DNA of 64,000 bases from Pseudonocardia kunmingensis (GTDB lineage Bacteria; Actinomycetota; Actinomycetes; Mycobacteriales; Pseudonocardiaceae). A model generated the notes under the pieces. That model worked only from the letters and a program-made list of their open reading frames with translations. It had not been told where the DNA came from and searched no databases. This document shows positions 36,963 through 44,537 of this stretch, one piece after another. The position numbers were made by a program, and so were the translations under genes. Positions within the stretch are counted from its first letter, which is position 1. Each line of letters opens with the position of its first letter. The stretch lies in the NCBI RefSeq assembly GCF_006716445.1, contig NZ_VFPA01000001.1, positions 3,275,525 to 3,339,524 on the forward strand, written 5' to 3'.

Positions 36963-37026
36963 GACGAACGGCACTCTCGTCGGTACCTAGCCGACGAAAG
37001 TGCCGTTCGTCATGCGAATCCCGCTT
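36963..37026. repeat. Palindromic repeat, copy 2 (intact), acting as a likely bidirectional terminator
   Basis: Arms 36963-36983 and 36991-37011 form a 21-base stem with a single C/T mismatch around a 7-base loop (TACCTAG). The 15 bases that follow (37012-37026) are shared with copy 1. It lies between two convergent genes and reaches into the last codons and stop of the minus-strand one. A repeat of this kind in two unrelated gaps suggests a dispersed genomic family. Confidence 0.8.
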
Positions 37027-37735
37027 TCGGCGGCTGCTCGGTGACCTGGACGCCCAGCTCGTCGAGCAGGGCCGCGGCCAGCGGGACGATCTGGTCGGGG
37101 CTGATCCGCGCGCCGCGCAGGGCCAGCGCGCCGCGGAGTCCGTCGACCGTGCAGCCGTGCAGGTCGGTCTCCCGCAGCCGGGCCGCCTCGACGCTCGCCT
37201 CGCCCAGGTCGCACCCGAGGAAGGCGCAGTGCTCCCCGTCGAACTCGTAGAGGTCGGCGGCGTGCAGGCCCGAGTTCTCGACCAGCACGAACCTCGCCCG
37301 CGCCATCCGGAGGCTCAGCAGGTCGGCCGCGCTGTCGCTGATGCGGACGTCGGTGAGCTGCGCACCGTCGAGGACCGTGCCGGTGAGCCGGCAGTCGGTG
37401 AAGACGACGCGGCTGAGCACGGCGCTGTCCAGGACGGCGCCGGACAGGTCGCACTGCACGAACTCGGTGTCGCGGCACTCCAGCCCGGTGAACCGCACAC
37501 CGGCCAGACTGCCCCCGACCCACCTGCTCTCCTGCACCCGCAGGCCGGCGACGTGCTCCGGCACCCGCACGTCGGCCCCCGCCTCGACGCAGTCCCAGAC
37601 GGCGCCGCCCCCGACGACCCCGGGCGCCGGCTCGAGCGCCTCGGGGAGGTCGGGCGGCTCCGGCCGCCGCTTCACCGCTCGGGACCTGCCGCCTCGGGGA
37701 GCCACGCCCCGCACCTTACGAAAGCGCCCTGACAA
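37010..37735 (-). CDS. Pentapeptide-repeat-like protein
   Basis: Residues about 70-215 show a recurring five-residue A/C-(D/N/E/R)-L/F-x-x pattern (GVRFTGLECRD, FVQCDLSGAVLD, FTDCRLTGTVLDGAQLTD, FLGCDLGEASVEAARL), which should fold as a right-handed quadrilateral beta-helix. The first 60 residues are basic and Pro-rich. The longest start is TTG 37735; in-frame GTG codons at 37714 and 37705 are alternatives. The last residues (PKAGFA and stop) are encoded by the palindromic repeat, so the 3' end has been replaced or extended by it. Some pentapeptide proteins mimic DNA and protect gyrase; nothing here shows that role. Confidence 0.75.
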   Translation of the reverse strand: MSGRFRKVRGVAPRGGRSRAVKRRPEPPDLPEALEPAPGVVGGGAVWDCVEAGADVRVPEHVAGLRVQESRWVGGSLAGVRFTGLECRDTEFVQCDLSGAVLDSAVLSRVVFTDCRLTGTVLDGAQLTDVRISDSAADLLSLRMARARFVLVENSGLHAADLYEFDGEHCAFLGCDLGEASVEAARLRETDLHGCTVDGLRGALALRGARISPDQIVPLAAALLDELGVQVTEQPPKAGFA

Positions 37736-37743
37736 CCACCCGA

Positions 37744-37877
37744 GATCGTTCCGACCCGCACACCACGGCCTGCTGACGACGCGGAGGTGCGTCTCGCATC
37801 GATCATCGGCGCGGTGATCGCCCCGAGCCGCACACCATCGCGGCGACAGCCGCCGTCAGGGCCGGTTCGGAACGATC
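37744..37877. repeat. Intergenic segment bounded by 15-base inverted repeats
   Basis: GATCGTTCCGACCCG (37744-37758) and the complement of 37863-37877 match at 14 of 15 positions. The enclosed 100 bases contain no gene. It could be a small non-autonomous element or a folded terminator region between two minus-strand genes. No target duplication is obvious. Confidence 0.4.
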
Positions 37878-37896
37878 ACGTGGCCCGAGACCCTGC

Positions 37897-38682
37897 TCAG
37901 TGCGCCCGGACCAGTCCGCCGTCGCAGCGGACCTGCTCGCCCGTGACGTAGGACGCGGCCGCGCTGGCCAGGAACGTCACCACGGCGGCGAACTCCTCCG
38001 GCGTGCCGTAGCGGCCCACCGGGATCGCCGCCTCGGCGCGCTCGCGCACCTGCTCCTCGCTGGCGCCGGAGCGCTCGGCGTTGGCGCGGTCGAGCACGCC
38101 GACGCGGTCGGTGGCGATCCGGCCGGGCAGCACCATGTTGACGGTGACGCCGTCGGCGGCGACCTCGCTCGCGAGGGTCTTGAGGTAGCCGGCCAGCGCG
38201 GCGCGGGCGGCGTTGGAGGCGACCAGCCGGTCGATCGGCTGCTGGACGCCGCTGGAGCCGATCGCGACGATCCGGCCGAAACCACGCCCGCGCATCCCCG
38301 GCAGCACCGCCCCGACGAGCCGCTGGTGCGGCTGGACGAGCAGGGCGACCGCCTCCGCGAGCTTGTCGGGGGTGAAGTCGACGGCCACGCCGGGCGGCGG
38401 GCCGCCGCCGTTGAGCACGAGCACGTCGACCGGGCCGAAGCGCTCCTGCGCGGCCCCGACCAGTGCGTCCGTGGCGCCCGGGTCGGTGAGGTCGACCTCC
38501 ACGCCCACCGCGGAGGGCAGCTTCTCGGCCTCGGCGCGCACGAGCTCCCCGCGCCGCCCGCCCAGCACGACGTTGGCCCCCTCGGCCGCGAGCGACCGGG
38601 CCACGGCGAGGCCGAGGCCGGAGGTCGCGCCGGGCACGACGGCGGTGCGTCCACTCAGTCCGGTGTCCATGCCAGGAGTCAA
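37897..38682 (-). CDS. Atypical SDR lacking the catalytic tyrosine (NGGGPPP subgroup)
   Basis: This 261-residue SDR is the last gene of the Tct operon. TTG 38682 overlaps the upstream stop (TTGA) and has a GGGGTGG site; ATG 38670 is an alternative. The Rossmann loop is PGATSGLG, with Pro in place of the usual Thr, and NNAG is replaced by LNGGGPPPG. The serine is kept (GSSGVQQP), but the YxxxK pair is replaced by a SNAAR-type sequence. The tail (GRYGTPEEFAAVVTFLAS, VRCDGGLVRA) is FabG-like. Members with this NGGG/SN..R pattern form a distinct SDR subgroup whose chemistry is not settled. It may reduce an intermediate of the acid pathway or be a non-catalytic binder. Confidence 0.82.
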   Translation of the reverse strand: MTPGMDTGLSGRTAVVPGATSGLGLAVARSLAAEGANVVLGGRRGELVRAEAEKLPSAVGVEVDLTDPGATDALVGAAQERFGPVDVLVLNGGGPPPGVAVDFTPDKLAEAVALLVQPHQRLVGAVLPGMRGRGFGRIVAIGSSGVQQPIDRLVASNAARAALAGYLKTLASEVAADGVTVNMVLPGRIATDRVGVLDRANAERSGASEEQVRERAEAAIPVGRYGTPEEFAAVVTFLASAAASYVTGEQVRCDGGLVRAH

Positions 38683-39653
38683 CCACCCCGGAGTTCCTGG
38701 GCCACCGGCCCGTAGACGGTCACGATCTCGTCCAGCCGCTCGCGGAACTCGGCCGCACCGATGAACTCGTCGGGCACGTAGGCCTCGTCGAGCTGCTGGC
38801 GGACGGCCGGGTCCTCCAGTCCCTCCCGCATCGCCTGCTCCAGCCGGCTGACGATCTCCGGCGGGGTGCCGGCCGGGGCACCGAACCCGAACAGCGACGT
38901 GCTGTAGGTGAGCTCGGGGAAGCCCAGCTCGGCGAGCGTCGGGGTGTCGGGCAGGTAGTCGACGCGCTCCGCGGGGCTGATCGCGAGCGCGCGGAAGTCA
39001 CCCGCATCGATCTGGGCGCGGATGTCCTGCGAGACGTTCACCAGCACCGCGTCGACGGTGCCGCCCAGCACCGCCTGGATCAGCTCGGCGTTGCCGTTGA
39101 ACGGCACGACCGTGACCTGCACGCCGTACTCGTTCGCCAGCCGCCGCAGCTCGATGGCCTGCGAGGTCGTGGCGCCCGGCGTGCCGACGGTGAGCTCACC
39201 GGGCCGCTGCCGCGCCGCGTCGAAGAACGCGGCGGCGTCGGCGAACCCGGAGTCCCTCCCCACCGCGAGCACCGACGGCATCTCGGTGATCACGCCGATC
39301 GTGACGAACGAGTTGGCGTCGTAGGGCACGTCCTGGATCATCGGCGTCACGACCGTGGACGGCGCGGCCACGAGGGTGAGCGTGTGCCCGTCCGGCTCGC
39401 TCGCCACGAACTCGTTCATCGCCACCGAGCCCGCCGCACCGGGGAGGTTCTCCACGATGACCGGCTGGCCCAGCGCCTTCTCCAGGTGCGCGCCCATCGT
39501 GCGGGCGGCGAGGTCGGTGGGCCCGCCCGCGGTGTAGGGGACGATCACGGTGATCTCGTCCGTCGGGTACTCCTCCGGGGCGTCCGCCGCCTGCCCGGAG
39601 CACGACAGCGTCAACGCGGCCGCGGCGGCGAAGCCGGCCCATGCTCGTCTCAT
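38679..39653 (-). CDS. tctC: TctC/Bug-type solute-binding lipoprotein 1
   Basis: This 324-residue protein starts at ATG 39653, overlapping the previous stop by one base (TGATG). The signal peptide ends in LTLSCS, a slightly non-canonical lipobox. The Bug-family core is clear: ITVIVPYTAGGPTDLAAR near the N-terminus (the carboxylate-binding loop), VIVENLPGAAG, VGTPGATTSQ and VPFNGNAELIQAVLGG. Bug proteins capture organic acids outside the membrane for TctAB-type permeases. It is one of three paralogues in the same operon, about 40-50% alike by eye, which suggests uptake of several related acids by one permease. Confidence 0.9.
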   Translation of the reverse strand: MRRAWAGFAAAAALTLSCSGQAADAPEEYPTDEITVIVPYTAGGPTDLAARTMGAHLEKALGQPVIVENLPGAAGSVAMNEFVASEPDGHTLTLVAAPSTVVTPMIQDVPYDANSFVTIGVITEMPSVLAVGRDSGFADAAAFFDAARQRPGELTVGTPGATTSQAIELRRLANEYGVQVTVVPFNGNAELIQAVLGGTVDAVLVNVSQDIRAQIDAGDFRALAISPAERVDYLPDTPTLAELGFPELTYSTSLFGFGAPAGTPPEIVSRLEQAMREGLEDPAVRQQLDEAYVPDEFIGAAEFRERLDEIVTVYGPVAQELRGG

Positions 39654-40618
39654 CAGGATCCTCCCAGGATCGGTTCGTAGACCGCGCGCGTCTCGTCGAG
39701 GACCGCCCGCATCTCGGCGGCGCCGCGGAACTCGGGGCCCAGGTAGCGCTCGCCGACGGTGGCGACGACGTCCGGGTCGGCGTGCCCGCGGCGCAGGGCC
39801 TCCTCGAGCCGCGTGACCACGGGCTCGGGCAGCCCCGCGGGCCCGGCCAGCCCGAACGTCGAGCCGGACAGCGTGAGGCCGGCGAACCCGGCCTCCACCA
39901 GCGTCGGCGTCCCGGGCAGCCAGTCGAGCGGCTGGGCGCTGGAGACCGCGAGCGGGCGGAACTCGCCGGCGTCGATGTTCTCGGTGACGTCCTGCGAGGC
40001 GTTGATCAGGACCGCGTCGACGTTGCGACCGAGCAGGGCGGTGGTCATCTCGGCGTTGCCGTTGAACGGCACGACGGTGACCTCGACGCCGTGCTCGTCG
40101 CGCAGCCGCTGCAGCTCGATGCCCTGCGGGGTCGTCGCGCCGGGGGTGCCGACGGTGAGGGCGCCGGGGCGGGCGCGGGCGTCCGCCACGAACGCCGCGA
40201 GGTCCGGGTACGGCGAGTCCGCCGCCACCGCGAGCACCGAGGGCACCTCCGAGAGCACCCCGACCGGCGTGACGTCCTCCGCCGTGTAGCCCACCTCGTT
40301 GACCAGCGGCGTCAGCACGGTCGTGCCGGCCGTGATCAGCGAGAGCGTGTGCCCGTCGGGCTCGGCCTGGATCAGCTCCTGGGTGGCGAGCGCGCCCGAG
40401 CCACCCGGGAGGTTCTCCACGACCACCGGCTGGCCGAGGTCGCGTTCGAGGAACGACCCGTACGCCCGCGCGGTGAGGTCGGTCGGCCCGCCCGCGGCGT
40501 AGGGCACGAGCAGCCGGATCTCCTCGGTGGGGTACTCGGCGGGCTCGTCCGCCTGCTGCTGCGCGCCGCACCCGGCCAGCAGGGCCAGCCCGGCGAGGAA
40601 GGCGCCGATCCTCCTCAT
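39653..40618 (-). CDS. tctC: TctC/Bug-type solute-binding lipoprotein 2
   Basis: This 321-residue protein starts at ATG 40618, which overlaps the CoA-transferase stop as ATGA. The lipoprotein signal ends in LLAGCG. The core has IRLLVPYAAGGPTDLTAR, VVVENLPGGSG, VGTPGATTPQ and VPFNGNAEMTTALLG. It is the tandem neighbour and closest relative of binding protein 1, a likely local duplication. Differences cluster in the strand after NASQDV and in the C-terminal lobe (LSGSTFGLAGPAG), which shape the ligand cleft. Confidence 0.9.
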   Translation of the reverse strand: MRRIGAFLAGLALLAGCGAQQQADEPAEYPTEEIRLLVPYAAGGPTDLTARAYGSFLERDLGQPVVVENLPGGSGALATQELIQAEPDGHTLSLITAGTTVLTPLVNEVGYTAEDVTPVGVLSEVPSVLAVAADSPYPDLAAFVADARARPGALTVGTPGATTPQGIELQRLRDEHGVEVTVVPFNGNAEMTTALLGRNVDAVLINASQDVTENIDAGEFRPLAVSSAQPLDWLPGTPTLVEAGFAGLTLSGSTFGLAGPAGLPEPVVTRLEEALRRGHADPDVVATVGERYLGPEFRGAAEMRAVLDETRAVYEPILGGS

Positions 40619-41271
40619 GTGAGCTCCTCGAGGTCGGGCGCGAACCGCAGCGGGGCACCGGAGCGCTCCTGCAGCTCGTCGCGGGTGACGCCGTCGACCA
40701 GCTCGCGGACGACGAACCCGTCGGGCGTCACGTCGAGCACGGCCAGGTCGGTGTAGACCCGGTCGACGACGCCGGCGGCGGTGAGCGGGTAGGTGCAGGC
40801 GGGCAGCAGCTTCGGCCGCCCGTCCTTGGTCGTGTGCGTGGTCATCACCAGCACCCGGCGGGCGCCCACGGCGAGGTCCATCGCCCCGCCGACCGCGGGG
40901 GGCATCGTGGCCTCGTCGGTGGCCCAGTTGGCGAGGTCGCCGCCCGCGCCGACCTGGAACGCGCCGAGCACGGTGATGTCCAGGTGCCCGCCGCGCATCA
41001 TCACGAACGCGTCGGTGTGGTGGAAGTACGCACCGCCGGGCAGCAGCGTCACCAGCTGCTTGCCCGCGTTGATCAGTTCCGGGTCGCCGGTGCCGGGCGC
41101 CGGGCCCGGTCCCATCCCGAGGATCCCGTTCTCGCTGTGGTAGACGATCTCGCGGTCCGGTGGCACCACGTCGGCGACGAGCGTCGGCAGCCCGATCCCG
41201 AGGTTGACGTAGCTCCCGTCCGGGATGTCGCGCGCCACCCGGGCGGCCATCTGCCGCGGAGAGAGACTCAT
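40615..41271 (-). CDS. 3-oxoacid CoA-transferase, subunit B
   Basis: This 218-residue protein starts at ATG 41271, overlapping subunit A's stop (ATGA). The catalytic glutamate lies in the family signature SENGILGMGP, with NLGIGLPTLVAD before it and GGHLDITVLGAFQV after it. With subunit A it forms a heterodimeric class I CoA-transferase that moves CoA from a donor acyl-CoA (often succinyl- or acetyl-CoA) to a carboxylic acid. In this operon it would activate the imported acid or its decarboxylation product. The acceptor cannot be named from sequence. Confidence 0.93.
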   Translation of the reverse strand: MSLSPRQMAARVARDIPDGSYVNLGIGLPTLVADVVPPDREIVYHSENGILGMGPGPAPGTGDPELINAGKQLVTLLPGGAYFHHTDAFVMMRGGHLDITVLGAFQVGAGGDLANWATDEATMPPAVGGAMDLAVGARRVLVMTTHTTKDGRPKLLPACTYPLTAAGVVDRVYTDLAVLDVTPDGFVVRELVDGVTRDELQERSGAPLRFAPDLEELT

Positions 41272-41927
41272 GCGACCACCACCCGGTCGACGAAGATCCC
41301 CGGTGTCACGACGGCCTCCGGGTCCAGGTCCCCGAGCTCGACGAACTCGCGCACCTGCGCCACCGTGAGCGTCGCGGCGGTGGCCATCACCGGGCCGAAG
41401 TTGCGGGCCGCGGAGTGGTAGACGAGGTTGCCCCAGCGGTCGGCGCGGTCGGCCTTGATCAGGGCGACGTCGGCCTGCAGCGGCTTCTCGAACACGTGCC
41501 TGCGCCCGTCGATCATGCGGACCTCCTTGCCCTGGGCCAGCGGCGAGTCCGCCCCGGCCGGGGTGAAGAAGCCGCCGAGGCCTGCGCCCGCCGCCCGCAT
41601 CCGCTCACTGAGCGTGCCTTGGGGCACCAGCTCCAGCTCGATGTCGCCGGCCCGCCAGAACTTCTCGAACCAGATCGAGCCCGCCGACCGCGGGTACGAG
41701 CAGATGATCTTGCGGACGCGGTGCTCCCGGATCAGCGCGGCGATGTCGGTCTCGCCGCTGCCCGCGTTGTTGGTGACGATCGTGAGGTCCTTCGGCCCCA
41801 GCTCCAGCACCGCGTGCACGAGCTCGACCGGCACCCCGGAGTTGCCGAAGCCGCCCACGAGGACGGTGTCGCCGTCGCGCACCCCGGCGACGGCCGCCGC
41901 CAGCGACGCCACCCGCTTGTCGATCAT
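41268..41927 (-). CDS. 3-oxoacid CoA-transferase, subunit A
   Basis: This 219-residue protein starts at ATG 41927, overlapping the upstream stop (ATGA). The CoA-binding glycine loop VLVGGFGNSGVP and the motif IVTNNAGSGETDIAALI are typical of the alpha subunit. SYPRSAGSIWFEKFW and LVPQGTLSERMRAAGAGLGGFFTPAG follow in normal order. It pairs with the next gene to form the active enzyme. The sequence resembles acetoacetate- and 3-oxoadipate-type transferases equally well. Confidence 0.93.
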   Translation of the reverse strand: MIDKRVASLAAAVAGVRDGDTVLVGGFGNSGVPVELVHAVLELGPKDLTIVTNNAGSGETDIAALIREHRVRKIICSYPRSAGSIWFEKFWRAGDIELELVPQGTLSERMRAAGAGLGGFFTPAGADSPLAQGKEVRMIDGRRHVFEKPLQADVALIKADRADRWGNLVYHSAARNFGPVMATAATLTVAQVREFVELGDLDPEAVVTPGIFVDRVVVA

Positions 41928-43579
41928 CCGGCCGCCCGGTACCAGCGCGGCGACGTCGACGGCGGCGGCGTGAGCGCGGCCCGCACCGCCACGAGCGACG
42001 GGCCGTCGACCTCCAGGCTCTTGGTCAGCGCGGCCTCGAAGTCCTCTCCGAACCCGTCCACGCCCTGCGCAGGCACCCCGAACGCCGCGGCGAGCGCGGT
42101 GAAGTCGGGCGTGACGAGGTCGACGCCGCGGGTCGGCACGCCGTCCTGCACCTGGTCGAACCGCAGCATGCCGTAGCCGCCGTCGTCGACGAGCACGACG
42201 GTGAGCGGCAGCTGCTCCTGCACCGCGGTGGCCAGCTCGCCGCACGCGAAGAGGAACCCGCCGTCGCCGACCACGGCGACCGCCCGCCCGGTCCCGGTGG
42301 CCGCGGCGCCGAGCGCGGCCGGGAACGCGAACCCGAGCGTGCCCCAGCCCATCGGGTACGCGAGCCGCCGCGGCCCGGCCACGCGGTGGAAGCCGGCCAC
42401 CCAGTAGCCCGCGATGCACATGTCGACGAGCACCGTGGCGTCGCGCGGCAGCAGCCGGTCGAACGCGTCGAGCAGCAGCGCGGCCTGCGGCTCCTCCTCG
42501 CGGACCAGGGCGTCGACGTGGGCGCGCAGCGACGCGGTCTGCACCGACAGCACGTCCAACCCGTCCCGGGCCTGCACCGCGGCGGCCAGCCGCTCGGTCA
42601 CGGTGCGCGCGTCGCCCACGAGGACGTGGTCGGCCCGGTAGTTCTTCGCGGCGTCCGCGGCGTCGACGTTGATCGCCAGCAGGGCGGGCGGCTGCGGCAT
42701 CCGCCAGTTCTGGGTCGTCATCCCGTCCAGGTCGCTGCCGATCGCGATCACGAGGTCGGCCTCGTCCCACAGCGCGCCGACGGCCGGCACGTGGGTGGTG
42801 GCCGGCGCAAGGCACGGGTGGTCGGGCGGCAGGACGCCGCGACCGTGGTAGGTCGTGACGACGGGCGCGGCGAGCCGCTGCGCCAGCCGGCCGACGGCGT
42901 CGCCCGCGCCGGCGCGCAGCGCCCCGCCACCGACCCACAGCAGCGGTCGCTCCGCGCGCTCGACCAGCGCGAGCGCGGCGTCGAGGTCCGCGTCCGGGAG
43001 CTCCGGCGGGCCGTCGGGTGCGGGCGTGCGCTCGGCGACCCGCGCGGAGAGCAGGTCCGTGGGGATCCCCAGGTAGACCGGCCCCGTGGGCGCCCGCAGC
43101 GCCTCCCGCCCGGCCCGCAGCACGTCGGCGTGCAGGTCGGCGGCGGACGCCGTGGTCGTGGCCGCCTTCGTGACCGGCGCGAACATCGCCGCCTGGTCGC
43201 GCGTCTCGTGCAGCACGCCGCGGTAGACGCCGGGGCGCCGCAGCGTCGAGGGGATGTCGGTGGCGAGCACCAGGACCGGCGCGCCGGACGTCATGGCCTC
43301 GCCGGTGGCGCCCAGCGTGTTGGCCGCGCCCGGCCCGGTCGTCACCACGGCGACGCCGAGCTTCCCCGTCGCCCGCGCGTACCCGTCGGCGGCGTAGGCC
43401 GCTGCCTGCTCGTGCCGGACGCCGACCAGCCGGATGCCGGCGTGCGCGCAGGCCTCCCACACGGGCAGGTTGTGCACCCCCGGCAGCCCGAACGCCAGCT
43501 CGACGCCCAGCTCGCGCAGCGCGTCGACCAGCGCGTCCGCTCCGTTCGCAGACTCGTTCGCCGGATTGCTCTCAGCCAC
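41924..43579 (-). CDS. Thiamine diphosphate-dependent enzyme (acetolactate synthase/benzoylformate decarboxylase superfamily)
   Basis: This 551-residue protein starts at GTG 43579 after AAGGGAG. The three-domain layout is clear. The N-terminal Pyr domain has the catalytic Glu in VRHEQAAAYAADGYAR and TTGPGAANTLGA. A middle FAD/DHS-like domain follows (PLLWVGGGALRAG). The C-terminal PP domain has the Mg/ThDP motif starting GDGGFLFA, with Asp-Asp where an Asn pair is common (VLVDDGGYGM). Neighbouring CoA-transferase and acid-uptake genes favour decarboxylation of a 2-oxo acid or oxalyl-type substrate over branched-chain synthesis. No small ALS regulatory subunit is present. Confidence 0.9.
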   Translation of the reverse strand: MAESNPANESANGADALVDALRELGVELAFGLPGVHNLPVWEACAHAGIRLVGVRHEQAAAYAADGYARATGKLGVAVVTTGPGAANTLGATGEAMTSGAPVLVLATDIPSTLRRPGVYRGVLHETRDQAAMFAPVTKAATTTASAADLHADVLRAGREALRAPTGPVYLGIPTDLLSARVAERTPAPDGPPELPDADLDAALALVERAERPLLWVGGGALRAGAGDAVGRLAQRLAAPVVTTYHGRGVLPPDHPCLAPATTHVPAVGALWDEADLVIAIGSDLDGMTTQNWRMPQPPALLAINVDAADAAKNYRADHVLVGDARTVTERLAAAVQARDGLDVLSVQTASLRAHVDALVREEEPQAALLLDAFDRLLPRDATVLVDMCIAGYWVAGFHRVAGPRRLAYPMGWGTLGFAFPAALGAAATGTGRAVAVVGDGGFLFACGELATAVQEQLPLTVVLVDDGGYGMLRFDQVQDGVPTRGVDLVTPDFTALAAAFGVPAQGVDGFGEDFEAALTKSLEVDGPSLVAVRAALTPPPSTSPRWYRAAG

Positions 43580-44537
43580 TCGCCACTCCCTTGAAGGTCT
43601 CCTCGGTCTCCGCGAACAGCGCCGCGAGGTCGGCGCTGCCCAGGAACTGCTCGGGCACGTAGCGCTCGTCGAGCACGCGCCGGGTCTCCGGGTCGGCCGA
43701 GGCGGCGCGCATCGCCTCCTCGAGCCGGCTGATCACCGGTTGCGGCGTGCCGGCCGGGGCGATCAGGCCGAACGTGGTGGTGCTCTGGGTGATCTCCGGG
43801 TAACCCTGCTCGACGAACGTCGGGCCGTCGAGGTACGGCAGCCGCGCTTGCGTGCCCACCGCGAGCACGCGCAGCTGCCCCGACTCGATCGCCGGGAGCA
43901 TGTCCTGCGAGACGTTCACGAACCCGGCCACGACGTTGCCGCCCAGCAGCGCCCCGAGCACCTCCTGGTTGCCGTTGAACGGCACGACCGTGAGCGGCAC
44001 CCCGTAGAGCTGGGTGATGCGGCGGGTCTCCGCGGCGTGGGTGTTGGTCGCGCCCGGCGTACCCACGCTGACCAGCGTGGGATCGGTGCGCGCGGCCGCG
44101 AACAGCGACTCGAGGTCGGCGTACGGGGACGCGGCCGGCACGACGATCGCCGACGGCACCTGCGTGATCACGCCGACCGGGGCGAAGTCCTCTCGCGTGT
44201 AGCCGACGTCGTTGGTGAGGTAGTTGAGCACCGCCGTCGGCAGCGCCGTCATCGAGATCGTGTAGCCGTCGGCGTCGGCGGACAGCAGCTCCTGGTAGGC
44301 GGTCGAGCCGGAGGCGCCGGGCATGTTCTCCACCACGACCGTCTGGCCCATCGAGCCCTCCATGAACCGGCCGAGCGAGCGGGCGGCGATGTCGGTGGGT
44401 CCACCCGCCACGTACGGCACGATCAGCCGGATCTGGTCGGACGGGTACGCCTCGGGCTCCTCCGGGCCCTGCCCGCCGCAGGCGGCGAGCAACAGGGCGG
44501 CCGCGAACGTGGCGGCGAGCAGGTGCAGGCGTCTCAT
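43572..44537 (-). CDS. tctC: TctC/Bug-type solute-binding lipoprotein 3
   Basis: This 321-residue protein starts at ATG 44537, overlapping the tctA stop (ATGA). The lipobox is LLLAACG. The core has IRLIVPYVAGGPTDIAAR, VVVENMPGASG, VGTPGATNTH and VPFNGNQEVLGALLGG. Because it directly follows tctA and tctB, it is probably the cognate binding protein of this permease. The other two are separated from it by three enzyme genes. Confidence 0.92.
   Translation of the reverse strand: MRRLHLLAATFAAALLLAACGGQGPEEPEAYPSDQIRLIVPYVAGGPTDIAARSLGRFMEGSMGQTVVVENMPGASGSTAYQELLSADADGYTISMTALPTAVLNYLTNDVGYTREDFAPVGVITQVPSAIVVPAASPYADLESLFAAARTDPTLVSVGTPGATNTHAAETRRITQLYGVPLTVVPFNGNQEVLGALLGGNVVAGFVNVSQDMLPAIESGQLRVLAVGTQARLPYLDGPTFVEQGYPEITQSTTTFGLIAPAGTPQPVISRLEEAMRAASADPETRRVLDERYVPEQFLGSADLAALFAETEETFKGVASG

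Noticed and set aside
38679..40658. Two TctC genes read as one 659-residue protein
   Set aside because: The frame is open through both regions in one phase, but each gene has its own start and lipoprotein signal. The first TctC gene ends in the other phase with a TGA overlapping the next ATG.
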